A DNA stretch of 64,000 nt, taken from NCBI RefSeq assembly GCF_025938155.1, contig NZ_JAPCZG010000001.1, positions 714,111-778,110 of the forward strand, read 5' to 3'. A program made the translations under genes and the position numbers. This stretch comes from Novosphingobium sp. KCTC 2891 (GTDB taxonomy: Bacteria > Pseudomonadota > Alphaproteobacteria > Sphingomonadales > Sphingomonadaceae). Below, piece after piece: positions 20,038-29,310 of the stretch; position 1 is the first letter of the stretch; every line of letters starts with the position of its first letter. The notes beneath the pieces are model-generated. The model had not been told where the DNA came from and made no database searches. It worked only from the letters and a program-made list of their open reading frames with translations.

Positions 20038-21836
20038 GCGATGCGAACACCGCCAGCGACCTGGGCTTCGACCCCGCCGCGCTCAAGGAACGCTATCTTG
20101 CCGAGCGCGACAAGCGCCTGCGTGTCGACGCCAATGAGCAATACGTCGAGATGGCGGGCAAGTTCGCCCACTTTCTCCACGACCCCTATGTCGAGCAGCC
20201 CATCGAGCGCGAGGCGCTGGCCGACGAGAAGGATGTGGTGGTGATCGGCGGCGGCTTTGGCGGTCTGCTTGCGGGCGCCCGCTTGCGCGAAGCCGGGATC
20301 GAGGACATCCGCATCATCGAGAAGGGCGGCGAGTTCGGCGGGACGTGGTACTGGAACCGCTATCCTGGCGCTGCCTGCGACATCGAAAGCTATGTCTATC
20401 TGCCGCTGCTTGAGGAGACGGGCTTCATGCCCGGCCGCAAGTATTCGGGCGCTGACGAGATCCGTGCCTATTCACGGCACATCGCCGAGCACTTCGACCT
20501 CTACCGCGACGTGCTGTTCCAGACCGAAGTCACCGACATGACCTGGGATGAGGGCACGCGGCGCTGGACCGTTTCGACCAACCGCGGCGACCGCATCCGT
20601 GCGCGCTTCGTGGTCATGGCCAACGGGCCGCTGCATCGGCCCAAGCTGCCAGGCATTCCCGGTATCGAAACGTTCGAGGGGCATACCTTCCACACCAGCC
20701 GCTGGGACTATGACTATACCGGCGGCACATCGGCCGGCGGGCTCGATCGGCTGGGCGACAAGGTGGTGGGCATCATCGGCACCGGGGCGACCGCGGTGCA
20801 GGCGGTGCCGCATCTGGGCGCGGGGGCGAAGCAGCTTTATGTGTTCCAGCGCACGCCTTCGTCCATCGATGTGCGCGGCGACCGGCCGACCGATCCGCAG
20901 TGGGCGGCATCGCTCCAGCCGGGCTGGCACCGCGACCGCATGGCGAACTTCAACACGCTGGTGTCGGGCGGCTGGGCCGAGGAGGATCTCGTCAACGACG
21001 GCTGGACCGACATCATCCGCAATCTTGGCGTGATCGCTCGGATGCGTGCGGAGCAGGAAGGCGCGACCAACCCGGATGAGCTGGTGCAACTGGCGGACTT
21101 CAAGAAGATGGAATCGATCCGCGCGCGCGTGGACGAGAAGGTGGCCGACCCGTCCACGGCCGATGCGCTCAAGCCGTGGTACAACCAGTTCTGCAAGCGG
21201 CCGTGCTTCCACGACGATTATCTCGATACGTTCAACCGCCCCAATGTTTCGCTGATCGACACCGATGGCAAGGGCGTGGAACGGATCACCAGGGACGGGG
21301 TCGTCGCCAATGGGCGGGAATACAAGCTCGACTGCCTCATCATGGCCACCGGCTTTGAGGTCGGCACCAGCTATGCCCGCCGCGCCGGATACGAGATCCA
21401 CGGCACGGGCGGACGTACTCTGGAAGAGAAGTGGGCGCCGGGCGCACGCACGCTGCACGGGATGACCGTGAACGGTTTTCCCAACTGCTTCATATTCTCG
21501 ATCATCCAGTCGGGGTTCACCGCCAACTATCCCCACGCGCTGGCCGAGCAGGCGGGCCACGCGGCGCACATCATCGCCGAAGCGATGGGCCGGCAGGCGA
21601 CACGTGTGGAGCCGACCGAGGAAGCCGAACAGGGCTGGACGCGCGAAGTTCTGGAATCGCTAATGGATCGGCGCAAGTTTCTCGAGGAATGCACGCCGGG
21701 TTATTACAACGGGGAAGGGCAGCTCAGTCCGGTGGCGGCCAGCTTCGCCCCATATGGCAAGGGATCGGATGCGTTCTTCAGCGTGATCCGCGATTGGCGC
21801 GAGGCGGGCGATCTGGCCGGGTTGCGGTTGGACTGA
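20034..21836 (+). CDS. Flavin-containing Baeyer-Villiger monooxygenase
   Basis: The 600-residue product has two Rossmann motifs, VVIGGGFGGLLAG near residue 70 and GIIGTGATAVQAVP near residue 250, and between them the Baeyer-Villiger fingerprint FEGHTFHTSRW (F-x-G-x3-H-x3-W). WYWNRYPGAACDIES is also typical. These enzymes insert oxygen next to ketones using FAD and NADPH, giving esters or lactones. The N-terminal extension of about 65 residues is of the cyclohexanone/cyclopentadecanone-type subgroup; the substrate is unknown. It overlaps the SDR gene by 4 nt. Confidence 0.94.
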   Translation: MSDANTASDLGFDPAALKERYLAERDKRLRVDANEQYVEMAGKFAHFLHDPYVEQPIEREALADEKDVVVIGGGFGGLLAGARLREAGIEDIRIIEKGGEFGGTWYWNRYPGAACDIESYVYLPLLEETGFMPGRKYSGADEIRAYSRHIAEHFDLYRDVLFQTEVTDMTWDEGTRRWTVSTNRGDRIRARFVVMANGPLHRPKLPGIPGIETFEGHTFHTSRWDYDYTGGTSAGGLDRLGDKVVGIIGTGATAVQAVPHLGAGAKQLYVFQRTPSSIDVRGDRPTDPQWAASLQPGWHRDRMANFNTLVSGGWAEEDLVNDGWTDIIRNLGVIARMRAEQEGATNPDELVQLADFKKMESIRARVDEKVADPSTADALKPWYNQFCKRPCFHDDYLDTFNRPNVSLIDTDGKGVERITRDGVVANGREYKLDCLIMATGFEVGTSYARRAGYEIHGTGGRTLEEKWAPGARTLHGMTVNGFPNCFIFSIIQSGFTANYPHALAEQAGHAAHIIAEAMGRQATRVEPTEEAEQGWTREVLESLMDRRKFLEECTPGYYNGEGQLSPVAASFAPYGKGSDAFFSVIRDWREAGDLAGLRLD

Positions 21837-21853
21837 CAGCCACCCCGCCGGGC

Positions 21854-21877
21854 GGACCGCTGCTTTGGCGGCGGTCC
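21854..21877. terminator. Hairpin between convergent BVMO and mgtA genes
   Basis: Seven-bp inverted repeat GGACCGC/GCGGTCC with a 10-nt loop, in the 106-bp gap between two convergent genes. No T-tract is present, so it is a modest candidate. Confidence 0.45.
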
Positions 21878-21942
21878 ATTGCGTGCGCGTGTTGCGGAAT
21901 GGGAGGCGCTGCTGCCGTTGATGCCGGCAGAGCGTGTGAGCG

Positions 21943-24552
21943 TCAGGTCTTCGATAGACTGGCGTCAATGGCGGAAAGTTCGCCATTGACGCCCAGCGCG
22001 GTCCCAACCGTCCCCGGCTGCCGCATCGCCAGATGCTTGAGCGACTGGGCCAGCACCAGGTAGATGGCCGCCAGCCCGGCCACGGCCAGCAACAGCCGGC
22101 CGGGCAGGGGCGCGAAACCGAACACCCCGGCGAATGGCCCGAGCGCGGCGAACAGCGCGACCGCCAGCGCGCTCAGGCTTGTCACCGCCAGCATCGGATG
22201 TGGCCGGCTGCGCCATGGCAGTGCACGCGTCCGGATGATGAAGATCACCAGGATCTGCGTGACGATCGATTCCACGAACCACGCGGTGCGGAACTCGGCG
22301 GGGCCGGCGTGGTAGGCGAGCAGCAGGATGCCGAAGGTGGCGATATCGAACAGCGAGGAAAGCGGCCCCATCACGGCGGTGAAGCGCATGATGGCGCGCA
22401 TGTCCCAGTTGTGCGGCGCCGCGATCTCCTGATCGTCGACATAGTCGAACGGAATGCCGATCTCGGAAAGATCGTAGAGCAGGTTGTTGAGCAGGATCTG
22501 GATCGCGGTGAGCGGCAGGAACGGGATCACCAGCGAGGCCAGTGCCATCGACAGCATGTTGCCGAAATTGGAACTGGTGCCCATGCGCAGATACTTGGTG
22601 ATGTTGGCATAGGTCCGCCGCCCTTCCTCCACGCCGTCGGCCAGCACGCCCAGGTCCGGCGCCAGCAGGATCAGATCGGCGGCGGCGCGGGCGACGTCGG
22701 TCGCGCTTTCCACCGATATGCCGGCATCGGCGGCCTTGATCGCCGGAGCATCGTTGATCCCGTCGCCCAGGAAACCCACGGTGTGCCCGCCTTCGGACAG
22801 CGCGCGGATGATCCGCATCTTCTGGTCGGGCGATACGCGGGCGAACAGATCTGTGTCCTTGACCCGGGCGATCAGCGCTTCGTGCGAAAGCGCGGCGATC
22901 TCGTCGCCCGTCAGCAGGCCGCGGCTGTCGAGTGCGAGGGCCTGCACGAGGTGCCGCACCACCGGGGCGGCATCGCCCGAGATGATCTTGACCCGGACAT
23001 TGAGGGCCTGAAGCCGCGCGATGGCAGCAGAGGCGGACGTCTTGGGAGGATCGAGGAAGGCGCAGAAACCGACAAAGACGAGCTCGCGTTCGTCGTCAGG
23101 ACTGACCTTGCCGTCGTCTGAGGTCCACGGCCGCATGGCGATGCCGAGCATCCGAAAACCTGCGGCGGCCTGTTGCTCGACCATCTGTTCCAACTGCGCG
23201 TGCAAGTCCGCATCGAGCGGGTGGACTTGTCCGTCCGCACCCTCGGCAAACCTCGACACCGCCAGCATCGCTTCTGGCGCGCCTTTGACGATGAGTAGCC
23301 GCTGACCGTCCTTTTCGGCGACGACCGCGGCGCGGCGACGCTCGAAATCGAAAGGAAGGTCGGCGATTCTGCGCCAGGAGCCGGTGATCGCCTCATTCGC
23401 GCGGGCCAGGATCGCTTCGTCGAGCGGGCTGCCCACGCCGCTGTCGAAGCGGCTGTTGACCCCCGCCAGTTCCAGCACGTGCGGCGATGTCTGGCCGTCG
23501 ATCCCGGTCCAGCTCGCCATTTCGATGCGCGCCTCCGTCAGTGTGCCTGTCTTGTCGGTGCAGAGCACGTCCATCGCGCCAAGATCGTGGATCACCGCGA
23601 GTTTCCTGACGATGACCTGCCGTTTGGCCATCCGCACCGCCCCGCGCGAAAGGGTGACCGTTGTTACCATGGGCAGAAGTTCGGGCGTCAGCCCCACCGC
23701 AAGCGCAACCGCGAAGAGGAAGGATTCCAGCGGCGGGCGGTGAAACCCGATCTGCGCCAGCAGGACGAACAGGACGAGAAACACCGTCAGCCTGACGATG
23801 AGGATGCCCAATGCGTGAAGGCCTCGCTCGAAGGCGGTCGGCGGTTCGTCCGCTCGCAGCGCGGCGGCGATGCCGCCGAGCTGGGTCTGCCGGCCGGTCG
23901 CCGCGACCAGCATCCGTGCGCTGCCGCTGACCAGTGCGGTTCCGCCGAACAGGGCGTCATGGGCGTCCGCAGGATCGGCCGCGCCGCTGGGGCCGGCGCG
24001 CTTCTCCACCGGATAGGGCTCGCCCGTCAGCAGGGCTTCGTTGACCCTTGCCGAGCGGCTTTCCAGCACGATGCCATCGGCGGGAACGAGATCGCCGGGA
24101 GACAGGTCCACGACATCGCCCGGCACGATCTCACCGACGGCAAGCTCCTGAACGCGGCCATCGCGCAGCACTGCAACCTTGATCGCGATTGACTGGCGCA
24201 GCGCGGCGGCGGCGCGCTCGGCGCCGCTTTCCTGCACTACGTCCAGTCCGATCGAGACGAGCACGATGGCAAGGATGATGATCACGCTCGCCGGATCATG
24301 GGTCAGGCCCGAAACGAGCGCCGCGACCAGCAGGATCAGCACCAGCGGCTGTGCGAACTTGCGCAGGATCTTGACCAGCCAGCGCGTTGGCGCGGATACG
24401 TCGAGCGTGTTGGGTCCGAAGCGGGCCAGGCGCTCCCCAGCCTGCGTGGACGTCAGCCCTTGGCTGGCTGGGCCGTCATGGCCGGCAATGTCGGCGGCGC
24501 TTGCCGCCCAGAAAGGCCTGTCCTGTTTCCCGGCGGTTTTCGTTGCGGTCAT
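21943..24552 (-). CDS. mgtA: Magnesium-translocating P-type ATPase
   Basis: The 869-residue product shows P-type ATPase motifs: TGEPYPVEK (actuator; TGES variant), CTDKTGTLT with the phosphorylated aspartate, and GDGINDAPAIKAADAGIS. The segment VGLTPELLPMVTTVTLSRGA in the fourth membrane helix is diagnostic for the type IIIB Mg2+ importers MgtA/MgtB. Hydrophobic segments sit at about residues 70-115, 250-310 and in the last 200 residues. The start follows ATGA overlap with the upstream flippase-like gene. No MgtL leader or Mg2+ riboswitch is visible because the gene is internal to the transcript. Confidence 0.93.
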   Translation of the reverse strand: MTATKTAGKQDRPFWAASAADIAGHDGPASQGLTSTQAGERLARFGPNTLDVSAPTRWLVKILRKFAQPLVLILLVAALVSGLTHDPASVIIILAIVLVSIGLDVVQESGAERAAAALRQSIAIKVAVLRDGRVQELAVGEIVPGDVVDLSPGDLVPADGIVLESRSARVNEALLTGEPYPVEKRAGPSGAADPADAHDALFGGTALVSGSARMLVAATGRQTQLGGIAAALRADEPPTAFERGLHALGILIVRLTVFLVLFVLLAQIGFHRPPLESFLFAVALAVGLTPELLPMVTTVTLSRGAVRMAKRQVIVRKLAVIHDLGAMDVLCTDKTGTLTEARIEMASWTGIDGQTSPHVLELAGVNSRFDSGVGSPLDEAILARANEAITGSWRRIADLPFDFERRRAAVVAEKDGQRLLIVKGAPEAMLAVSRFAEGADGQVHPLDADLHAQLEQMVEQQAAAGFRMLGIAMRPWTSDDGKVSPDDERELVFVGFCAFLDPPKTSASAAIARLQALNVRVKIISGDAAPVVRHLVQALALDSRGLLTGDEIAALSHEALIARVKDTDLFARVSPDQKMRIIRALSEGGHTVGFLGDGINDAPAIKAADAGISVESATDVARAAADLILLAPDLGVLADGVEEGRRTYANITKYLRMGTSSNFGNMLSMALASLVIPFLPLTAIQILLNNLLYDLSEIGIPFDYVDDQEIAAPHNWDMRAIMRFTAVMGPLSSLFDIATFGILLLAYHAGPAEFRTAWFVESIVTQILVIFIIRTRALPWRSRPHPMLAVTSLSALAVALFAALGPFAGVFGFAPLPGRLLLAVAGLAAIYLVLAQSLKHLAMRQPGTVGTALGVNGELSAIDASLSKT

Positions 24553-25520
24553 GGCGATGGCTTTCGTTGACGCCTGATGAGGATCAGACCCAGAAACAGC
24601 GGGAGCCACAGCGTCAGACCCCGAAGCAGCAGCGTTGCGGCCACCGCCGGTTCCAGCTTGACGCCGAGCAGGGTCAGCATGGCTATGCAGCTTGCCTCGA
24701 AGCTGCCGAGGCCCAGCGGAATGGGCGTGAGTGTCATGGCGATCGAGCCGCTCATCAGCGCGACGAAGGCGATCGATGGTTCGAACGGATCACCCACCGC
24801 GCGCAGGCAGGCGGCAAGCGTCGCCGCATCGGCGAGGAAGATCATGGCATTGAATACCGCCACGCGGCCGATCAAGTGGCGATCCTTGACCAGCGCATCA
24901 GGTGCTTCGCTGATTGCCGCGAGCAGCCGGCGCAGCGGCCCGATGCCTTCCAGCCGGGGCGAAAGCGGCTGGCTGCCACGGTGGCGGAGCCACAGCGCCA
25001 AGGATGGGATCGCGAGTGCGACCAGCAGGAACGTGGTGACCACGCCCGTCAGCAGCGGCGTCGCCTGCCGATGCGACCACAAGGTCAGCAGCATGACCAC
25101 GGCGAGCGCGGCATAGGCGGCGTAAAAGCCGATCATGGAGACCAGCAGCGCCGCCATTGCCGGGGCGCGGGGCGTTCCGAGCGCGGTGAGCCGGTCGATC
25201 AGTAGCACATTCCCGCCCATGCCCGCCCCCGGCACGGCCTGATCGGCGAACAGCTTGGATACGGCGATCGGGATCAGCCGGCGCAGCGACTGGGCGTGGC
25301 CCGCGCGGCCCAGCACCGCGTTCCACCCCGATACCACGCTGACATAAGTGCTGAATTGCAGCACCAGCGCAGCGATCAGCCAGGCCGGCTGTGCACGCCG
25401 CGCCAATGCGATGAACTGTTCCAGCTGCACGAAATGGCGGATCAGGAACACCGCGCCCGCAAGCAGCAGCACCGCGAGGAGCCACCGCCGGAGGGCTCCT
25501 GTGCGCGGCGTCAGCGGCAT
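24549..25520 (-). CDS. Flippase-like membrane protein (LPG synthase TM / UPF0104 type)
   Basis: The 323-residue product has about eight hydrophobic segments and the family features of the lysylphosphatidylglycerol-synthase transmembrane domain: VSGWNAVLGRAG, AVPGAGMGGNVLLIDRL and a C-terminal PIPLGLGSFEASCIAML motif. There is no C-terminal aminoacyl-transfer domain, so it is likely a lipid or lipid-linked sugar flippase-type protein. Start choice is uncertain: MPLTPRTG is used, with a start 4 codons upstream also possible. It overlaps mgtA by 4 nt. Confidence 0.82.
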   Translation of the reverse strand: MPLTPRTGALRRWLLAVLLLAGAVFLIRHFVQLEQFIALARRAQPAWLIAALVLQFSTYVSVVSGWNAVLGRAGHAQSLRRLIPIAVSKLFADQAVPGAGMGGNVLLIDRLTALGTPRAPAMAALLVSMIGFYAAYAALAVVMLLTLWSHRQATPLLTGVVTTFLLVALAIPSLALWLRHRGSQPLSPRLEGIGPLRRLLAAISEAPDALVKDRHLIGRVAVFNAMIFLADAATLAACLRAVGDPFEPSIAFVALMSGSIAMTLTPIPLGLGSFEASCIAMLTLLGVKLEPAVAATLLLRGLTLWLPLFLGLILIRRQRKPSP

Positions 25521-25673
25521 GGCGCGAAGCACCCAGTGCCGGGATCGCGCGTGATCGTGGACATGGCCGACCGTTCGCCCTTGCCAATCGTCCGGCCATG
25601 TGACCGGCGCGATGATCGGGAGAGCGTAACGGCGCGATCGCTTCCTGGCCAGCGCGGTTTCGGTACGGCGGCG

Positions 25674-27227
25674 TCAGGCCGTCAATTGTTCACGCAGCGC
25701 CGCTTTCAGGATCTTGTTTGCGCCGCTGAGGGGGAGGGGATCGGCGCGGATGTCCACACTCCGCGGGCACTTGTAGTGCGCGAGAAGATCGCGGCAGTGA
25801 TCGATCAGCTCCTGTGCGCTGGCCGCGTTCCCGGCCTTGAGCGTGACGACCGCGTGGACGGTTTCGCCCCAGTGCGCGTCCGGCTTGCCGATGACCGCGC
25901 ATTGCGCGATCGCGGGATGCGCGGACAGGGCGTTTTCGACTTCCTGCGACCAGACGTTCTCACCGCCGGTGATGATCATGTCCTTCAGCCGGTCGACCAC
26001 GAACAGGTAGCCGTCGCCGTCGAGATAGCCGATGTCGCCCGTGTGCATCCATCCGCCCCGCAGCGCTTCGGCGGTGAGGTCCGGGCGGTTCCAGTAGCCC
26101 TGCATCACCATGGGCCCGCGCGCGACGATTTCGCCGGCTTTGCCGATCGGGAGCGGGCGGTCGTCGGGGCCGACCACGGCCACTTCGGCAAACATCGCGG
26201 CTCGTCCTGCCGAGCGCAGCCGGCCATTGGCGGCGGCGCCCGGCAGGTGGTCCTGCCAGCCCAGGATCGTCGTCACCGGAGACAGTTCGGTCATGCCATA
26301 GGACTGCACGAAGCGGACCTGCGGCAGGCGTTCCATGAACTCGCGCAGCAGCGGCTCGGGCATGGCCGCCGAGCCATAGGAGACATAGCGCAGGCTCGAC
26401 AGGTCGGCGGCGGCGAAGCCCGGCTCGTCGAGCAGCATCCGCACCATGGTCGGGACGAGCGTAAGATGCGTGATGCGTGAGCGTTCGATTTCGGCGATCA
26501 CTTCGGCCGCGACGAACCGCGGCAGGATGACATGGCAGCCCGCGACATGGCTGGCCGAAAACAGGCGCGCGGCCGATGCGATGTGGAACAGCGGGCCGTG
26601 ATGCAGGTCGACGGTTGCCTCATCCATGCCCAGTTCGCCGATTACGTTTGCGGTGTTGGCGCAGAGGTTGGCGTGGCTGAGCATCACGCCTTTGGCGGCG
26701 TTGGTGGTGCCGCTGGTATAGATCAGGCAGGCGAGATCCTCGCCGCAGCGCAGCGCGTCATCGACCGGATCGGAACGGGCGATCAGGTCTTCGAAGGCGG
26801 CCAGTCCTTCGGGCGCGGGTCCGGATGCGCAGTGGACCAGCGCCGGGGGGCGTTGGTCCGCGCGTTTGGGCAGGCCTCGGACCTGCTCCACGAACTCGCT
26901 GCCGACCACGATCACGTCCGGGTCGCAATCGGCCACTTGCGCGGCGATCTCCAGCTTGCCCAGCCTGTGGTTCAACGGCACGATAACCCCGCCGGCGTGC
27001 ATCGCGGCGAAGAAGCATTCGAGCGAGCGGTGCGAATTGAGCGCCAGCAGCACAACGCGGCCACCGGAGGCGAGGCCAAGCGCCTGAAAGCCGGCCGCCA
27101 GCCGGGCAACGCGGTCGCCGAATTCGCGCCAGGTGAAGCGCGTGTCGCCATCGACAACAGCGGACGAGGCGCCCTTGATCCTGACGGCGCGATCGATCGC
27201 CTGGGTGAGACTGAATGTGGCCGCCAC
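25674..27227 (-). CDS. Acyl-CoA synthetase (AMP-dependent ligase)
   Basis: The 517-residue product has the adenylate-forming signatures: LIYTSGTTNAAKGVMLSH (P-loop), SYGMTELSPVTT, GWMHTGDIGYLDGDGYLFVVDRLKDMI and the C-terminal lysine in SGANKILKAALRE. It activates a carboxylic acid to its CoA thioester; chain length or aromatic specificity cannot be told. GTG at 27227 is the preferred start, with GAGGAGAGG upstream and a family-like N-terminus after it. It is divergent from a TetR regulator. Confidence 0.92.
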   Translation of the reverse strand: MAATFSLTQAIDRAVRIKGASSAVVDGDTRFTWREFGDRVARLAAGFQALGLASGGRVVLLALNSHRSLECFFAAMHAGGVIVPLNHRLGKLEIAAQVADCDPDVIVVGSEFVEQVRGLPKRADQRPPALVHCASGPAPEGLAAFEDLIARSDPVDDALRCGEDLACLIYTSGTTNAAKGVMLSHANLCANTANVIGELGMDEATVDLHHGPLFHIASAARLFSASHVAGCHVILPRFVAAEVIAEIERSRITHLTLVPTMVRMLLDEPGFAAADLSSLRYVSYGSAAMPEPLLREFMERLPQVRFVQSYGMTELSPVTTILGWQDHLPGAAANGRLRSAGRAAMFAEVAVVGPDDRPLPIGKAGEIVARGPMVMQGYWNRPDLTAEALRGGWMHTGDIGYLDGDGYLFVVDRLKDMIITGGENVWSQEVENALSAHPAIAQCAVIGKPDAHWGETVHAVVTLKAGNAASAQELIDHCRDLLAHYKCPRSVDIRADPLPLSGANKILKAALREQLTA

Positions 27228-27241
27228 CGGTTTCCTCTCCT

Positions 27242-27270
27242 CACGTGAATCTTTTGATTCTTCGCACGTG
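27242..27270. promoter_or_regulatory. Candidate operator between acyl-CoA synthetase and tetR-like gene
   Basis: Inverted repeat GAATC-TTTT-GATTC (27247-27260) lies between two CACGTG palindromes (27242-27247, 27265-27270), in the 124-bp divergent intergenic region. It is a plausible site for the adjacent TetR protein; not tested. Confidence 0.4.
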
Positions 27271-27351
27271 GCTGTCTGCGAGAAATGTCGCCTTGTCCAT
27301 CGGTCCGGGCGCTGCTGGGCAATTCGACGTGATGTGTGTAATACGCTGCCC

Positions 27352-27936
27352 ATGCCGATCATTGTGGACAGGGAAGAACGGCGGGCGAAGGTCGTCTCGA
27401 TCGCGTTCGACCTCGTGGCGGATCACGGCGTCGAAGCGCTGACCTTTCGTGAGATCGCTTCGGCGGCGGGATGCAGCACGTCGATCGTCTCGCACTATTT
27501 CCGCAACAAGAACGAACTGCTGTTCCGCGTCTACCAGGTCGCCAATGAGCGGGCGACCGAACGGTTGCAGGAGGAACGCGGACGCGGTCGCCCGCTCCAC
27601 GCCTGCCTTGACGCGATCCTGCCGGTGAGCGCGGAATCGCGGCGCAACTGGCGCGTGTGGCTGGCATTCTGGGCGCGCGCGCATCTTGAACCGGCCTATC
27701 TGGAGGAACGTCGCCGCGCGGCGGAGGCCAGTCTGGACCTTTATCGCGCGATGATCGCGCTGCGGCTGGGCGATGCGGACGCTGCGCGGATTGAAATGGC
27801 GGCGCGCAGGCTACTCGCAGCGGTCGCCGGGATCGGGCTGGAATCCTGCTTCGCACCGGACGATTGGACTCCGGCGCGGATGCGCGAGGTGCTGCGGGCA
27901 GAGATCTCCGACCTTGGCCTTGGGCTGGATGAATGA
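27352..27936 (+). CDS. TetR family transcriptional regulator
   Basis: The 194-residue product has the TetR N-terminal helix-turn-helix: RAKVVSIAFDLVADHGVEAL, then FREIASAAGCSTSIVSHYF with the YF-x-NK signature, followed by an all-helical ligand-binding domain. Its N-terminus fits BetI/FadR-like acyl or detox regulators. Being divergent from the acyl-CoA synthetase, it probably represses it, with an acyl-CoA as possible inducer. Confidence 0.9.
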   Translation: MPIIVDREERRAKVVSIAFDLVADHGVEALTFREIASAAGCSTSIVSHYFRNKNELLFRVYQVANERATERLQEERGRGRPLHACLDAILPVSAESRRNWRVWLAFWARAHLEPAYLEERRRAAEASLDLYRAMIALRLGDADAARIEMAARRLLAAVAGIGLESCFAPDDWTPARMREVLRAEISDLGLGLDE

Positions 27937-28046
27937 CCTGTTTAATATGACAGGCATCAGAAATAGGGGTGCGAGCTAGGTTCCCGGCAAGCACAAGCCG
28001 CTAGCCTCTCAAACCGGGGCGGCGGTGATCGGAAGGGAGAAATACG

Positions 28047-28682
28047 ATGATCCGCCATGTGGTCATGATCAAGTTCAAGCAGGATGCCCCGCAGGAGAAG
28101 ATCGACACGTTCCTCACGGAAGTGAAGAAGCTGTCGCATCTCAACCGCGAAGTGCGCGACTACAGCCACGGCCTTTGCGTCAAGACGCGCTATCACTCGG
28201 GCGATTTCGATTTCGCCAACTGCTGCGACATCGACAGCTACGAGGCGATGGACCGCTACATGTCGCACTGGTCGCACCTGCGCATGACGCCGTATCTGCC
28301 CGACATCCTGGAGAACATGATCTCGTTCGACTGGGAAATCGACTATCGCGGCCCGGAATTCGACGAGAAGCTGGCCGCCGAGGAAGCCGAGCGCGAATCC
28401 GCGCGCGTGCTGCCGATCCATGCCGATCCCGCCAAGGCCTATGTCCCCGAAGTGCGCGGCCAGACCCGCGAACGGGCCCGCGAGATGTGCGAAACGGTCG
28501 GCCTGATCCTGTCCGATGACGAGGAGGAGATCATCGGCTCGGTCTGGGCGCCCAACCGCATCATGTTCGTGACGCCGGACGCCGGGACCGAAGTGGCGAA
28601 GGGCAGCGAAGTGAAGATCGGCATCACCGGCAACTGGCTCACCGGCCCGGCCGTGCCCGCCGGCGACGGCCCCGCCTGGTAA
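28047..28682 (+). CDS. Dabb (stress-responsive A/B barrel) domain fused to a PASTA-like domain
   Basis: The 211-residue product starts with a Dabb ferredoxin-like barrel: MIRHVVMIKFKQDAPQEKID, YSHGLCVK, DFANCCDIDSYEAMDRYMSH, about residues 1-100. A charged linker follows. Residues about 130-195 resemble a PASTA domain: VPEVRGQTRERAREMCETVG, later VTPDAGTEVAKGSEVKIGIT. GGAAGGGAG upstream of the ATG is a good ribosome-binding site. Dabb proteins include polyketide cyclases and uncharacterised oxygenases; the PASTA-like tail on a cytoplasmic Dabb protein is unusual. Function unknown. Confidence 0.8.
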   Translation: MIRHVVMIKFKQDAPQEKIDTFLTEVKKLSHLNREVRDYSHGLCVKTRYHSGDFDFANCCDIDSYEAMDRYMSHWSHLRMTPYLPDILENMISFDWEIDYRGPEFDEKLAAEEAERESARVLPIHADPAKAYVPEVRGQTRERAREMCETVGLILSDDEEEIIGSVWAPNRIMFVTPDAGTEVAKGSEVKIGITGNWLTGPAVPAGDGPAW

Positions 28683-28699
28683 GGCCCACGCATCGCATC

Positions 28700-28728
28700 G
28701 GCCTGTCCGGCATCGTGCCGGGCAGGCC
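28700..28728 (+). terminator. Strong hairpin after the Dabb-PASTA gene
   Basis: GGCCTGTCCGGCA pairs with TGCCGGGCAGGCC (one U-G pair) around a TCG loop, 17 nt after the stop codon. A T-tract is lacking, but the stem is long and well placed. Confidence 0.65.
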
Positions 28729-28833
28729 CAGTGCTTAAGGGTAGGCTAGTGCTTGGTGACCGACTATCGAGGGTCGGTGCGCCGGGCTGTTGCCTGCTTC
28801 AAATTCTGCGCATCGCGCCAAGGAAACCATGCC

Positions 28834-29133
28834 ATGATCATCCTCGCCGGACATCTCAAGACCAGCCCTGAACACGTCGAGGAACTGGCGGCCGCGCTGC
28901 AGTCGCTCGTCGCCGATACGCTGCTGGAAGACGGCTGCCTCGACTACAACTTCGCCATTCAGGACCGCGCGGCCGGTGCTATCCTCGTTTACGAACGCTG
29001 GCGCGACCAGGATGCGCTCAATACCCATCTCGCGCTCCCCGCAATCGGCGCGGTGCTGGGTGGCTGGGCCGATCGCATCGAGATCGCCGTCCGTAAGTTC
29101 GATGCGGCGAACGAGCGCGGCTTTACCGAATAA
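28834..29133 (+). CDS. Antibiotic biosynthesis monooxygenase (ABM) domain protein
   Basis: The 99-residue product MIILAGHLKTSPEHVEELAA..., with GCLDYNFAIQDRA and ILVYERWRDQDALNTHLA, has the ABM/YgiN-like quinol monooxygenase layout, in which the mid-chain E-R-W-x-D-x-x-A-x-x-x-H pattern is typical. Such small dimeric barrels oxidise quinols or aromatics without cofactor. AGGAAACC upstream gives a fair ribosome-binding site. Confidence 0.85.
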   Translation: MIILAGHLKTSPEHVEELAAALQSLVADTLLEDGCLDYNFAIQDRAAGAILVYERWRDQDALNTHLALPAIGAVLGGWADRIEIAVRKFDAANERGFTE

Positions 29134-29310
29134 GGTTCCGTCTCCCGACCCGACCGACGTGACCGGCGCGGAAAATGCCCGCCCGGTCCGTCTGCAAGGG
29201 GGACAGTCCGTTCAAGCGCCGCTATGGCGCTCCGGCTCGATGGATCGAGCGTCTGGAGTGGCAAGGTGGCGCCGGCCGAACCTTTGAAGCAAGAGCGTGC
29301 AGTAGTGCCG

